DNA from: Cellulophaga omnivescoria
Lineage (GTDB): Bacteria > Bacteroidota > Bacteroidia > Flavobacteriales > Flavobacteriaceae
Direction of reading: 5' to 3'
Length of the DNA stretch: 64,000 nt
Assembly: GCF_001999725.1 (NCBI RefSeq)
Contig: NZ_MDDP01000002.1
Coordinates: forward strand, 62,001 to 126,000
Shown: positions 53,772 to 64,000 of the stretch, piece after piece
Layout of the letters: each line of letters starts with the position of its first letter
Numbering within the stretch: the first letter of the stretch is position 1
Position numbers and translations under genes: made by a program
Notes under the pieces: generated by a model
Told to the model about the DNA's origin: nothing
Database searches by the model: none
The model's input: the letters and a program-made list of their open reading frames with translations, nothing else

Positions 53772-55004
53772 TTAATCTAGATTTAAGCTACTTAACAAGC
53801 TTATATTATTTTTTAAATATTTGTATTGATACAGAATATTATCTCCTACCATTAACAAGTTATTTTCTTTAGGTATTACATCAAAAGCAACTATATCTTT
53901 AAAATGATTAATTTCTTTTAGCTTGTCTACATCTGTTTTATCATAAACTTTTAAACCAGACTCTCCATCGCATATAAATAAAGTATTACCTTTTATTCCC
54001 AACCCATAAGGGCCGTCTAAAGGGTATTGCTTTGTTAAAACCGGATCTGTAATAGTACTTATATCTACTATGTATAAACCACTTTCTGTTGCCCCGCAGG
54101 TATTACCACCGCGTAAAGTTACATATGCATAATCTCCGTCTACAACAACAGGATCACAAGCTGTACCGTGCTGAAATTCTGAGACAAACGTTGGTGTTTG
54201 TGGATTTGTAATATCATATATATACATACCACTTTTGCTTCCTAAAAATAAATGATTATCTCTATTAAAAATAGTTTCTATATCAAAACCAGCATATATA
54301 TCATCTAAGTCTAAAGGGTTTTCTAAATTTTGAATATTAAATACATTAATATTATGGTTATCTACTGCATATAAATAATCTTCTACAATTTTAAAACGTG
54401 CCAATGAACCTCCTTGACCCGTATTGCGAGCGTCTGCTGTGTTGTTTAATGCTACATCTTCAAACATTAATTGCACCTCTTCTTTTAACCTACGTTCTGT
54501 AACCACTTCCCAGCCTACTAACACCTCATCTTCTGTAGTTGCATTTTCCCACTCATAAATATCGGCCATAGGCCAAATAATATTGTCCTGCAGCACATTT
54601 TTTAACCTATTTACAAGTTTAATATTATCTTTATTAGCTATATTAAAAACCAGTAAATCTCTTAGACTATCGGCGTACAAATAGTTGTCTTTTACTGAAA
54701 TATCTACATTACCTGCTATTTTTATAAAGGCAATTTTTATAGGGTTTTCTGGATTTTTATTATCTATTACGTGTACACCTTTGTATTTATCGTTCACAAA
54801 AATATAGTTGTTATAGGCATATATTTTACCAGATTCTTCTATAGGTTTAGGGGCAATAATATCGCCGCTGTCTTCAAACTCAGACAAGCTAATTTTTAAT
54901 GGCTTAGCCACTAAAAAATTTGCATATTTACCATCATCTTCGTGATCTGTACAACTACAAAATACACTTACAAGGCTTAGTAATAAAAAGAAATGCTTTT
55001 TCAT
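53772..55004 (-). CDS. LVIVD-repeat lipoprotein
   Basis: A 410-residue product counted from the ATG at 55004, which gives a clean lipoprotein signal (KKHFFLLLSLVSVFCSC). The earlier ATG at 55052 would place extra residues before it. The body consists of LVIVD-type propeller blades: IFVNDKYKGVHVIDNKNPENPIKI, YAVDNHNINVFNIQNLENPL, and SGLYIVDISTITDPVL. It is predicted to be anchored in the outer membrane, facing outward or the periplasm. Its partner is unknown. It is followed by an imperfect terminator and preceded by a membrane protein gene. Confidence 0.86.
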   Translation of the reverse strand: MKKHFFLLLSLVSVFCSCTDHEDDGKYANFLVAKPLKISLSEFEDSGDIIAPKPIEESGKIYAYNNYIFVNDKYKGVHVIDNKNPENPIKIAFIKIAGNVDISVKDNYLYADSLRDLLVFNIANKDNIKLVNRLKNVLQDNIIWPMADIYEWENATTEDEVLVGWEVVTERRLKEEVQLMFEDVALNNTADARNTGQGGSLARFKIVEDYLYAVDNHNINVFNIQNLENPLDLDDIYAGFDIETIFNRDNHLFLGSKSGMYIYDITNPQTPTFVSEFQHGTACDPVVVDGDYAYVTLRGGNTCGATESGLYIVDISTITDPVLTKQYPLDGPYGLGIKGNTLFICDGESGLKVYDKTDVDKLKEINHFKDIVAFDVIPKENNLLMVGDNILYQYKYLKNNISLLSSLNLD

Positions 55005-55067
55005 TCTTATATCTTTTTTGGTTGTTACAAAATAGATACAGAACAAACGCAAAGGTTGCGCAATTAC

Positions 55068-55829
55068 TTACAAATTAGATGAAGCAAGCGCTTTTAACCT
55101 ATCTTCTGTTTCATCTGCAAAACCAACTCCATTTTTATATGCATAATAAATAGGAATTCTTGCTAGCATTGCCGTAAACAAAACTCCTACTACACACAGT
55201 ATTACACCAAGTTGTGCTATTAACCCCATTACAAAGGTAACTCCAAAAAGCACAAACCAATTTTTATTTCCTAAAGCAAAACTTGCCTTTACTATTTCTA
55301 GGGCAGACAATTCTTCTTCAAAAGCTAAAAAAACAGGAAATAAAGCCAATGGCACACCTAAATAAATTAAACCTACACCACAAGTAAGCATACCTACTAT
55401 AGCTAAACCAATAGTTATAGAAGCTAAAATAAAAGCTTTAATCATATAATGTTTTTTAAAGTAGTAAAAATGACCATCTGTGTTTAGTTGTACATCTTTA
55501 GCCCTGCATATTCTATAGAAGCCAGCCATTAATAACAGGTTAACAGCAAAAATACACATCATTATAATTGGCATTAAAACCATTGAAAAAAAAGTATAAA
55601 TAATAGGCGGCTCTTGTCTTTCAAATGCTTCTGCATTAAAAATACCAAGTGCTATTAAAGGCGTGTACATAACTAAAACAAGCAATAATGTTAGCAACGT
55701 AGTAAACAGTACCGTAACAAACCCCGGCAACCAAACCACTTTAAACAGTTCCATACTTTTATTAAAAATATCACCAAAATCTAATGCTGGTTTTGTAATA
55801 ATTTTCCCTTCTACGTCGTAAAAATTCAT
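55068..55829 (-). CDS. Polytopic membrane protein of unknown function
   Basis: A 253-residue protein with about six hydrophobic segments, beginning after a soluble KPALDFGDIFNKSMELFKVVW. The segments are rich in Leu, Val and Gly. Homologues are often misannotated as beta-carotene monooxygenase; nothing in this sequence supports that. A conserved-looking FALGNKNWFVLFG lies between the later helices. A TATTTTTG box at 55853-55860 supports its own promoter. It precedes the LVIVD lipoprotein on the same strand, 63 bases apart. Confidence 0.78.
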   Translation of the reverse strand: MNFYDVEGKIITKPALDFGDIFNKSMELFKVVWLPGFVTVLFTTLLTLLLVLVMYTPLIALGIFNAEAFERQEPPIIYTFFSMVLMPIIMMCIFAVNLLLMAGFYRICRAKDVQLNTDGHFYYFKKHYMIKAFILASITIGLAIVGMLTCGVGLIYLGVPLALFPVFLAFEEELSALEIVKASFALGNKNWFVLFGVTFVMGLIAQLGVILCVVGVLFTAMLARIPIYYAYKNGVGFADETEDRLKALASSNL

Positions 55830-55910
55830 CTCTTTAATTTGTATTATAAAAGCAAAAATAAACTTAACTGGGATTATAGCACTAAAAAACTATTAAATTT
55901 AACTGTCAAA

Positions 55911-55942
55911 TTGTCACTTTTTTATATTTAGTACTATCTTTG
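55911..55942 (+). promoter_or_regulatory. Promoter of miaB operon
   Basis: TATCTTTG at 55935-55942 fits the -7 consensus, with TTG at 55911-55913 about 21 bases upstream. The in-frame ATG at 55940 lies inside the box, so translation must start at 55973. Confidence 0.6.
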
Positions 55943-55972
55943 TGCTTTTACAAGCTAGTAGTAGATTTAGAT

Positions 55973-57415
55973 ATGGCAGAAGAGAAAGTAATAGACGAAA
56001 CAATACAGGGTAATTCTTTAACTCTAAAGAACAAAAAAGATAACACGCGCAAACTATACATAGAAAGTTATGGTTGCGCTATGAATTTTTCTGACAGTGA
56101 AATTGTTGCTTCTATTTTATCAAAAGAAGGCTTTAACACTACCAAGGTATTAGAAGATGCAGATCTTGTTTTAGTTAATACTTGCTCTATTAGAGAAAAA
56201 GCAGAACTAACCATACGCAAAAGGTTAGAGAAATTTAATGCCGTTAAAAGAACAAGACCACATTTAAAGGTTGGAGTTTTAGGCTGTATGGCAGAGCGCT
56301 TAAAAAGTCAATTTTTAGAACAAGAAAAAATTGTAGATATGGTTGTAGGTCCAGACGCCTATAAAGATTTACCTAACTTAATTAAGGAAGTAGACGAAGG
56401 CCGTAACGCAATAAACGTAATTTTATCTAAAGAAGAAACTTATGGTGATGTTGCTCCTGTACGTTTAAATACAAACGGAATTTCTGCTTACGTATCTATT
56501 ACTCGCGGTTGCGATAATATGTGCACGTTTTGTGTTGTACCTTTTACACGTGGTAGAGAACGCAGTAGAGAGCCACAATCTATTTTAGAAGAAGTAAATG
56601 ATCTTTGGAACAGAGGCTATAAAGAAATAACTCTGTTAGGACAAAATGTAGACAGTTACCTATGGTATGGTGGCGGATTAAAAAAAGATTTTAATCAAGC
56701 TACAGAAATGCAAAAAGCAACGGCTGTTAATTTTGCAAATTTATTAGAGATGACTGCAGTTGCACAGCCTAAAATGAGAATTCGTTTTTCTACATCTAAC
56801 CCACAAGACTTAACGTTAGACGTGGTTAAAACAATGGCCAAGTATAATAACATTTGCAAACACATTCATTTACCAGTACAAAGCGGAAGCGATAGAATTT
56901 TAAAAGCTATGAACCGTTTACACACCAGGGAAGAATATTTTACATTAATAGATAATATTAGACAAATTATTCCTGATTGTGCTATTTCACAAGATATGAT
57001 TGCCGGCTTCCCAACAGAAACTGAAGAAGACCATAAAGACACACTTTCTTTATTAGAATACGTAAAGTACGATTTTGGCTACATGTATTCTTATTCTGAA
57101 AGACCAGGTACAATGGCTGCACGTAAACTAGAAGATGATGTACCTGAAGCAGACAAAAAAAGAAGATTAGCAGAAATTATAGCACTGCAAAGACAACACT
57201 CTGGCTACAGACTACAACAACGTTTAGGTAAAATTGATGAAGTTTTAATTGAAGGAGAATCTAAAAGATCTACAGAACACTGGATGGGAAGAAACTCACA
57301 AAATGCTGTTGTTGTATTCCCTAAAGAAGAAGGTAGCCAAGTAGGAACGTTTGTAAATGTAAAAATTGAAGATTGCACAACAGGAACCCTTTTAGGTAGT
57401 ATTGTAAAAAATTAA
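55973..57415 (+). CDS. miaB: tRNA-2-methylthio-N6-dimethylallyladenosine synthase MiaB
   Basis: A 480-residue radical-SAM methylthiotransferase counted from the ATG at 55973. The N-terminal UPF0004 domain has three Cys (YGCAMN, NTCSIR, GCMAER) for one cluster. The radical-SAM motif [22 protein letters not shown] follows. A C-terminal TRAM-like domain ends the protein. It acts on A37 of tRNAs reading UNN codons. First gene of a transcript with the sigma-54 activator, lptE, a TPR-like gene and secG. Confidence 0.97.
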   Translation: MAEEKVIDETIQGNSLTLKNKKDNTRKLYIESYGCAMNFSDSEIVASILSKEGFNTTKVLEDADLVLVNTCSIREKAELTIRKRLEKFNAVKRTRPHLKVGVLGCMAERLKSQFLEQEKIVDMVVGPDAYKDLPNLIKEVDEGRNAINVILSKEETYGDVAPVRLNTNGISAYVSITRGCDNMCTFCVVPFTRGRERSREPQSILEEVNDLWNRGYKEITLLGQNVDSYLWYGGGLKKDFNQATEMQKATAVNFANLLEMTAVAQPKMRIRFSTSNPQDLTLDVVKTMAKYNNICKHIHLPVQSGSDRILKAMNRLHTREEYFTLIDNIRQIIPDCAISQDMIAGFPTETEEDHKDTLSLLEYVKYDFGYMYSYSERPGTMAARKLEDDVPEADKKRRLAEIIALQRQHSGYRLQQRLGKIDEVLIEGESKRSTEHWMGRNSQNAVVVFPKEEGSQVGTFVNVKIEDCTTGTLLGSIVKN

Positions 57416-57420
57416 ATATC

Positions 57421-58701
57421 ATGGAATCTGTACAAGCAATAAAACAACGATTTGAAATTATTGGGAACGATGTACAACTTAATAGAGCTATAGAAAAAGC
57501 GATACAAGTTGCACCTACAGATATCTCTGTATTAGTTACTGGTGAAAGTGGTGTTGGTAAAGAGTCTATTCCTAAAATAATACACTCATTATCTCATAGA
57601 AAACACGCAAAATATATTGCTGTAAACTGTGGTGCAATTCCAGAGGGCACAATAGACAGTGAACTTTTTGGCCATGAAAAAGGAGCCTTTACAGGTGCTA
57701 CAACTACCCGTAAAGGATATTTTGAAGTTGCAGATGGCGGCACCATTTTTTTAGATGAAGTTGGAGAGTTGCCCTTAACAACACAAGTACGTTTGCTACG
57801 TGTATTAGAAAACGGGGAATTTTTAAAAGTTGGCTCTTCACAAACGCAAAAAACCAATGTACGTATTGTTGCTGCTACAAACGTAAATATGTTTGAAGCT
57901 ATTAAAAAAAATAGATTTAGAGAAGATTTGTACTATAGGTTAAGCACTGTAGAAATAAACCTTCCGCCTTTACGAGAGCGTTTAGAAGATATTCATTTAC
58001 TTTTTAGAAAATTTGCATCAGATTTTAGTCAGAAATACAAAATGCCAACAATACGTTTGTCTGATGATGCAGTGCAAATACTACAAAAATACCGCTGGGC
58101 TGGTAACATAAGACAATTACGAAATGTTGCAGAACAAGTTTCTGTTTTAGAATCAGATCGTAATATCTCTGCCACTACCCTACACTCTTACTTGCCAAAC
58201 GGAGGAAATACCAATTTACCTGCTGTTGTAAATCAAGAAAAAAAAGAGAGCGATTTTAGCAATGAAAGAGAAATTTTATACAAAGTTCTTTTTGATATGA
58301 AAGCAGATCTAAACGATCTAAAAAAATTAACACTAGAGTTAATGAAAAATAATGATAGTGAAAAAGTACAGGAAGAAAATGAACATTTAATACAAAAAAT
58401 ATACGGCGATCATGATGATGACGCTTTTGAAGAAGCAGAAAGCACACCATCAGAAATACTACACCTACCTAACCCAACTAGAGAAAGAGAGGAAGTTGTT
58501 TCTCCTATATTACCACAAGATGATAAATACCATTTTGCAGAAGAAATAGAAGAGGAAGAAACGCTATCTTTACAAGACAAAGAAATAGAGCTTATTAAAA
58601 AATCTTTAGAAAGAAACAGAGGGAAAAGAAAAGCCGCAGCTGCAGAATTAGGAATTTCTGAGCGTACTTTATATAGAAAAATAAAACAGTTTGATTTATA
58701 A
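57421..58701 (+). CDS. Sigma-54-dependent transcriptional activator without receiver domain
   Basis: A 426-residue bacterial enhancer-binding protein. It begins almost directly with the AAA+ domain (Walker A GESGVGKE near 40), the sigma-54 contact loop GAFTGAT (~91), Walker B GGTIFLDEVGE and the R-finger area REDLYYRLS. An acidic linker of about 120 residues, including coiled coil and Glu-rich parts, leads to a C-terminal Fis-type HTH (GKRKAAAAELGISERTLYRKI). There is no N-terminal regulatory domain, as in PspF-like activators. It starts five bases after miaB. Its target may include groES (see the -24/-12 element at 60860). Confidence 0.93.
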   Translation: MESVQAIKQRFEIIGNDVQLNRAIEKAIQVAPTDISVLVTGESGVGKESIPKIIHSLSHRKHAKYIAVNCGAIPEGTIDSELFGHEKGAFTGATTTRKGYFEVADGGTIFLDEVGELPLTTQVRLLRVLENGEFLKVGSSQTQKTNVRIVAATNVNMFEAIKKNRFREDLYYRLSTVEINLPPLRERLEDIHLLFRKFASDFSQKYKMPTIRLSDDAVQILQKYRWAGNIRQLRNVAEQVSVLESDRNISATTLHSYLPNGGNTNLPAVVNQEKKESDFSNEREILYKVLFDMKADLNDLKKLTLELMKNNDSEKVQEENEHLIQKIYGDHDDDAFEEAESTPSEILHLPNPTREREEVVSPILPQDDKYHFAEEIEEEETLSLQDKEIELIKKSLERNRGKRKAAAAELGISERTLYRKIKQFDL

Positions 58702-58705
58702 TTTG

Positions 58706-59236
58706 ATGAAAAACATAAAAAACATTTTTGCAATACTACTTATAGTTTGTACTGTACAAGCCTGCGGACTAAAAAGTGTTGGATACAATTTTACCGGTGG
58801 TAGCACTGGAGACGCAAAATCTTTTCAGGTAAACTTTTTTCAAAATTATGCTTCGCAAAGCCCAGGGTCTACAGTAGAACCAGGTTTAGACAGAGACTTT
58901 ACAAATGCCTTACAAGATTTATTAGGAAGTCAAACTAGCCTTAGTCTAACTCCATCTAACGGAGATTTAGTGTACGAAGGTGAAATTGTAGAATACCGTA
59001 TTTCTCCTATGACAGCTACAGCGGCACAAACTGCCGCACAAAACAGGCTAACAATGACGGTTAATGTACGTTTTTACAATAAAACAAAAGAAGACTCGGA
59101 TTTTGAACAGCGTTTTTCATTCTTTTACGATTATGATGCAAACTCTTTATTAGCATCTGTAAAATCTGAAGCACACGCAGAACTATTTGAGCGTATTACA
59201 CAAGATATTTTTAGCAAATCATTAGCAGACTGGTAG
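58706..59236 (+). CDS. lptE: LPS-assembly lipoprotein LptE
   Basis: A 176-residue lipoprotein counted from the ATG at 58706: hydrophobic IFAILLIVCTVQACG with the lipobox Cys at about residue 20. The start lies just after the sigma-54 activator stop; the ORF's earlier ATG (58691) overlaps that gene. The mature part (VGYNFTGGSTGDAKSFQVNFF, PGLDRDFTNALQDLL) matches the Bacteroidota LptE group, which plugs LptD in lipopolysaccharide export. Confidence 0.9.
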   Translation: MKNIKNIFAILLIVCTVQACGLKSVGYNFTGGSTGDAKSFQVNFFQNYASQSPGSTVEPGLDRDFTNALQDLLGSQTSLSLTPSNGDLVYEGEIVEYRISPMTATAAQTAAQNRLTMTVNVRFYNKTKEDSDFEQRFSFFYDYDANSLLASVKSEAHAELFERITQDIFSKSLADW

Positions 59237-59240
59237 TTTT

Positions 59241-60425
59241 ATGAAAGTAACAGATTTTACATATTTACTACAAAAACCAGAAAGTATTAGTTCTGTAGCA
59301 CAAATAAATCAGCTTGAAGAAATTATTACAGACTACCCATATTTTCAAGCCGCACGCGCTATACATTTAAAAGGACTAAAAAACACCAATAGTTTTAAAT
59401 ACAATAACGCACTAAAGGTTACTGCTGCACACACAGCAAACAGAGATGTTTTATTTGATTTTATTACATCACCAGAATTTTTAAATAATACAACTACTGT
59501 AAAGGAGATTAGAGAAAATGCTAATCTTAAAAAGTTGAATGTAATTTCTGAAGAAGTTGCCTCTCCTCCTAATATGTTAGAAGAAAGTGAAGATAATCCT
59601 TTACCACAAAACATAAATGACGCGGAAAAGATTTTAGATGATTCGCTTTTTGAAACTAAAGAAGTCACCAAAAAAGAAGAAACAAAAAAGGCTATTGAAA
59701 AATCACCTGAAGTTGAAATACAACAAGCAAACCCAGAAACAACTCAAAAAACAAGCACATCCATAACAGAAACTGAAGTAAAGGATGAATTAGAAATTTC
59801 TATTACTAATGAAGAGTTAGAGATTAAAAGCAAAGAAGATGCTTTTGAGAATATTACTGAGAAAAACACACTCGTTATACCAACAGAAAAGCTTGAAGAA
59901 GAAAAAACTGAAGCTGAAAAATTAAATATTGGTGCTCCTTTACACTTTACAAAAAACGAAAAATACTCTTTTGCACAATGGCTAGAACTCACAAACCCTA
60001 AACCAACAACAAAAGAGGAAGAAGTAAAAGAACAAGCCCAAGAAGAAAAAGAAATAGAGAAAGTTACGCCTTTAAACACTAAGGCAGACTTAAAACAAAA
60101 TAAAGCACCCAAAACTTCTTTAGAAAAAAAAGAACCAAAGCAAAAAAAAAATAAGAAGTTTGACTTAATAGATAAGTTTATAAAAACAAATCCTAAAATT
60201 ACTCCAGCAAAAAACATAGAAACCAAGGTAGATATTTCCAGTTCGGTAAAACTTAATAAAGACGAACTAATGACCGAGACACTTGCTAAGGTGTATTTAG
60301 AACAAAAAAAATACAAAAAAGCAATTCAAGCTTATAAGATTTTAAGTTTGAAATATCCAGAAAAAAGTAGTTTCTTTGCAAACCGAATAAAATCGGTAGA
60401 AAAAATTCAAAAAGAAAACATATAA
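59241..60425 (+). CDS. Tetratricopeptide-like protein of unknown function
   Basis: A 394-residue protein without signal peptide or membrane helix. The N-terminal ~100 residues have a helical repeat look (QINQLEEIITDYPYFQAARAIHLKGLKN). A very long acidic, Glu/Lys/Thr-rich and probably disordered middle follows (about 120-330). The last ~55 residues form one clear TPR (TETLAKVYLEQKKYKKAIQAYKILSLKYPEKS). It lies four bases after lptE and three before secG, and this placement is common in Bacteroidota. A scaffold role in envelope assembly is a guess. Confidence 0.8.
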   Translation: MKVTDFTYLLQKPESISSVAQINQLEEIITDYPYFQAARAIHLKGLKNTNSFKYNNALKVTAAHTANRDVLFDFITSPEFLNNTTTVKEIRENANLKKLNVISEEVASPPNMLEESEDNPLPQNINDAEKILDDSLFETKEVTKKEETKKAIEKSPEVEIQQANPETTQKTSTSITETEVKDELEISITNEELEIKSKEDAFENITEKNTLVIPTEKLEEEKTEAEKLNIGAPLHFTKNEKYSFAQWLELTNPKPTTKEEEVKEQAQEEKEIEKVTPLNTKADLKQNKAPKTSLEKKEPKQKKNKKFDLIDKFIKTNPKITPAKNIETKVDISSSVKLNKDELMTETLAKVYLEQKKYKKAIQAYKILSLKYPEKSSFFANRIKSVEKIQKENI

Positions 60426-60428
60426 CAG

Positions 60429-60776
60429 ATGAGTACGTTTACAATATTTTTAGTTCTTATTATTATAGTATCACTTTTACTAATGTTGGTAATTATGGTA
60501 CAAAACCCAAAAGGTGGTGGTTTATCTTCTTCTTTTGGTGGCGGTGGCAACCAAGTAGTTGGTGGAGTTAAAAAGACTGGGGATTTTTTAGATAAAAGTA
60601 CTTGGACTTTAGCTGCGTTACTAGTTGTATTAATTTTAATGTCTAATGTTGCATTACCAGGTAAAGGTGGCAACTCTGACTCTAAATTATTACAAGAAAA
60701 AAGTACAGAAGCTCCTGTAACAAACACACAAGCTCCTACAAGTACAGATACTAATTTAACAGATAGTATTAATTAA
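60429..60776 (+). CDS. secG: Preprotein translocase subunit SecG
   Basis: A 115-residue protein with two membrane helices (~4-24 and ~57-75). The conserved loop NPKGGGLSSSFGGGG between them is the SecG signature. A short polar Thr-rich tail follows the second helix, longer than in E. coli. SecG assists SecYE during protein export. Three bases separate it from the upstream gene, and a terminator follows. Confidence 0.95.
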   Translation: MSTFTIFLVLIIIVSLLLMLVIMVQNPKGGGLSSSFGGGGNQVVGGVKKTGDFLDKSTWTLAALLVVLILMSNVALPGKGGNSDSKLLQEKSTEAPVTNTQAPTSTDTNLTDSIN

Positions 60777-60800
60777 GAACGTACCGTTAAAACATATTAA

Positions 60801-60833
60801 AAATGCCAGCTTATGACAAGCTGGCATTTTTTG
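60801..60833 (+). terminator. Terminator of the miaB-secG operon
   Basis: A 12-bp perfect stem (60801-60812 with 60818-60829) and a 5-base loop followed by Ts. It isolates groES from the upstream operon. Confidence 0.9.
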
Positions 60834-60859
60834 TTTTACAACTTGTCAGTTTTACGCTA

Positions 60860-60874
60860 TGGCACAATTTCTGC
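60860..60874 (+). promoter_or_regulatory. Candidate sigma-54 -24/-12 promoter of groES
   Basis: TGGCACAATTTCTGC matches the sigma-54 consensus TGGCACG-N4-TTGC except at two positions, with GG (60861-62) and GC (60873-74) exactly 12 bases apart. Transcription would begin near 60886, 30 bases before groES. No TANNTTTG box is visible in this interval. A TGACAAG/CTTGTCA inverted pair (60814-60820 and 60843-60849) lies upstream and may be an activator site, though half of it is inside the terminator. Confidence 0.6.
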
Positions 60875-60915
60875 CTATGTAACTGCAGAAAAATTAATAT
60901 TAAAAATCATAAAAT

Positions 60916-61194
60916 ATGGCTAAAGTTAACATTAAACCATTGGCAGATAGAGTGCTAATTGAACCGATGGCAGCAGAAACTAAAACAGCTTCTGGATTAA
61001 TAATTCCAGACACTGCTAAAGAAAAACCTCAACAAGGTAAAGTAGTTGCTGTTGGCCCAGGAACAAAAGATGAAAAAATAACTGTAAAAATTGGCGACAC
61101 TGTACTTTACGGTAAGTATGCTGGTACAGAGTTAAAGTTAGAAGGTTCTGACTATTTAATGATGAGAGAAAGCGACATTTTAGCTATTATCTAA
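60916..61194 (+). CDS. groES: Co-chaperonin GroES
   Basis: A 92-residue Hsp10: [43 protein letters not shown], with the mobile loop at about 16-32. The C-terminal roof is [29 protein letters not shown]. It caps GroEL. It is preceded by a possible sigma-54 promoter, and groEL follows 107 bases later. Confidence 0.97.
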   Translation: MAKVNIKPLADRVLIEPMAAETKTASGLIIPDTAKEKPQQGKVVAVGPGTKDEKITVKIGDTVLYGKYAGTELKLEGSDYLMMRESDILAII

Positions 61195-61295
61195 AAAACA
61201 GCTATTTGCTAATTGCCTAAGGCTTTTAGCTCTAAATTAATAATCAAACTTGTGTCTTTAGTTGCTTACTAAAGACTAAACTTAAAAACATATAA

Positions 61296-62933
<1,638 letters not shown>

Positions 62934-62955
62934 TCTTCAAAAGATAAGAATACTA

Positions 62956-62987
62956 AAAACGCTCCAATTTTCATTGGAGCGTTTTTT
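62956..62987. terminator. Terminator after groEL, possibly bidirectional
   Basis: A 13-bp perfect stem (62956-62968 with 62973-62985) with a TTTC loop and T tract on the right. The A run on the left could also terminate the minus-strand gene at 63004. Confidence 0.9.
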
Positions 62988-63003
62988 ATATAAAGTATTT
63001 AAA

Positions 63004-63357
63004 CTATTCTTTATGTTCTTCTTGCACATCTTTATTTCTGTAAAAACAACACGCGTGTAAACTGTTGTAAACTTCATCTGGAGCTTTTAGGTTTTTAGTA
63101 TCATGACCTACAGCCGCAACACTACTCTCTATAGTGTTTAAATTTGTTTTACGCTCATCATAAATTACTTTAAGCTCATGCGTTTTTACATTCCAAATAG
63201 CACTTTTAACACCCTTGGTTTTTACACAGGCTTTTTCTATGCGTTCTTTACACATTAAGCACACACCATTTACTTCTAAACTTGCCTTTGCATTTTTGTT
63301 TTGCCCAAAAGACACATAAGCAAACAACATCATTACAATAACAGCTATTTTTTTCAT
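63004..63357 (-). CDS. Exported heavy-metal-associated (HMA) domain protein
   Basis: A 117-residue protein with a signal peptide (KKIAVIVMMLFAYVSFGQ). The mature part is an HMA ferredoxin-like fold: ASLEVNGVCLMCKERIEKACVKTKGV with the metal pair CLMC, then IWNVKTHELKVIYD. A C-terminal His/Cys tail with a further CCFYRN may also bind metal. It starts 12 bases after the TonB-dependent receptor. It may be a periplasmic copper or other soft-metal carrier linked to that receptor. Confidence 0.88.
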   Translation of the reverse strand: MKKIAVIVMMLFAYVSFGQNKNAKASLEVNGVCLMCKERIEKACVKTKGVKSAIWNVKTHELKVIYDERKTNLNTIESSVAAVGHDTKNLKAPDEVYNSLHACCFYRNKDVQEEHKE

Positions 63358-63368
63358 AATTTTTATAT

Positions 63369-64000
63369 TTATTTTTTAAACTTATTTATTTTAAATCGCA
63401 ATCCTGCGTAATACATACTTCCAAAAACTGGCCCGTATACAAATGTAGTATCAAAATTAGAGCCAAAAGGATTATCTGCCCCTACAATTGGCATACTTTG
63501 CCTAACGTTAGTTATATTTTCTCCTCCTACATACACCTCAAACTTAGGAGAAAACACCTTAGTAATTTGCGCATTTAAAGTAGCTACTTCTGGAGAGTAT
63601 TCTGGCAACTGATATTGTTGCGGGTTACTTTCTGTAGATGAAAAACGCTGTGCACCTAGCCAGTTAAAAGTAGCGTCAAATTTCCATTTTTTAATAAAAC
63701 CGTGGCCTTTTGTTTGGTATGATGCGTTTGCAAAAAAACGATGCTTAGGTGTTAAAGATCTTTCTAATTTTGCAGATTTGTATTGTGTTTTAATGTCGTA
63801 CAACTTGTAAGCAACCCGTAAATCTAAATTACCAACAACATTGTAGTTTAATTCTGTCTGAAAACTATTAGCGTAACTATCTCCTTCTAAATTGTAAAAA
63901 TTAACCTCTTGCGGGTTTTCCCAATCTACCACTATCTGATTTTGAAAATCTGTTCTGTAAAAATCTACAGAGATATCTCCTTTTCTATCAAATAAATTAA
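63369..64000 (-). CDS. TonB-dependent receptor, C-terminal part (partial)
   Basis: The frame is open to the end of the window, so about 210 C-terminal residues are present; the apparent start at 63932 is an internal GTG. The sequence is beta-strand-rich: GDISVDFYRTDFQNQIVVDW, the LNYNVVGNLDLRVAYKLYD strand pair, FEVYVGGENITNVRQSMPI, and a C-terminal strand SMYYAGLRFKINKF ending in a basic residue. These are typical of an outer-membrane TonB receptor barrel. With the HMA protein downstream, a metal or metallophore substrate is possible. Confidence 0.88.
   Translation of the reverse strand, partial: NLFDRKGDISVDFYRTDFQNQIVVDWENPQEVNFYNLEGDSYANSFQTELNYNVVGNLDLRVAYKLYDIKTQYKSAKLERSLTPKHRFFANASYQTKGHGFIKKWKFDATFNWLGAQRFSSTESNPQQYQLPEYSPEVATLNAQITKVFSPKFEVYVGGENITNVRQSMPIVGADNPFGSNFDTTFVYGPVFGSMYYAGLRFKINKFKK

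Noticed and set aside
55940-55972. miaB start at 55940
   Set aside because: This ATG lies inside the predicted -7 promoter box.

Overview
The window is AT-rich chromosomal DNA of a gliding-type member of the Bacteroidota, most likely a marine Flavobacteriaceae. The evidence is the gldKLMN block, TANNTTTG-type -7 promoter boxes, weak Shine-Dalgarno sequences, choice-of-anchor and LVIVD lipoproteins, a TonB-dependent receptor and the miaB-lptE-secG-groESL neighbourhood. No rRNA, CRISPR array, intact prophage or insertion sequence was seen.

Layout. (1) 1-6.4 kb: tail of a LacI-type regulator, then der, a small membrane protein, a choice-of-anchor I lipoprotein, era and an NhaC-type antiporter. 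(2) 6.5-9.4 kb: initiator tRNA with promoter and terminator, followed by a small accessory stretch with a DUF4041/T5orf172 (GIY-YIG-like) membrane-anchored coiled-coil protein, an unknown winged-helix-like membrane protein and a 49-bp tandem duplication. (3) 9.4-16.6 kb: ArsO-like flavoprotein, propeller protein, MtfA-type peptidase, SDR, a secreted propeller-Dabb protein paired with an HbpS/GlcG protein, and a Crp/Fnr regulator. (4) 16.6-21.3 kb: a tightly packed light-related operon with three photolyase/cryptochrome-family genes, DUF2256 and DUF2452. One photolyase homologue lacks the Fe-S cysteines of its family, and one looks circularly permuted.

(5) 21.4-40.5 kb: an assimilatory nitrate island. 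A fused nitrate reductase with flavin and BFD domains and a rubredoxin-NiR-like protein form one operon. NrtABCD plus an outer-membrane porin form a second. cobA is transcribed divergently from nirB-nirD-DUF4202-sensor kinase-DUF7009. A NarL-type response regulator and a four-cysteine FNR-like regulator complete the set. The PilJ/NarX-like sensor kinase and NarL-like regulator are encoded about 11 kb apart on opposite strands. Paired TACGTA elements recur at the promoters of these units, some in the 7-2-7 geometry known for NarL heptamers, which suggests one dedicated regulon.

(6) 40.6-45.1 kb: LRR protein, ABC-F ATPase, DUF983 and an FAD oxidoreductase. (7) 45.2-53.7 kb: topA, an arginase-fold protein with degraded metal ligands, and gldKLMN (type IX secretion and gliding motor). 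(8) 53.8-62.9 kb: LVIVD lipoprotein, membrane protein, then miaB, a receiver-less sigma-54 activator, lptE, a TPR-like protein and secG, followed by groES-groEL. A near-consensus -24/-12 element precedes groES. (9) The window ends with a heavy-metal-associated domain protein and the 3' part of a TonB-dependent receptor.

All assignments come from reading the sequence by eye. No database search, structure prediction or alignment was run.
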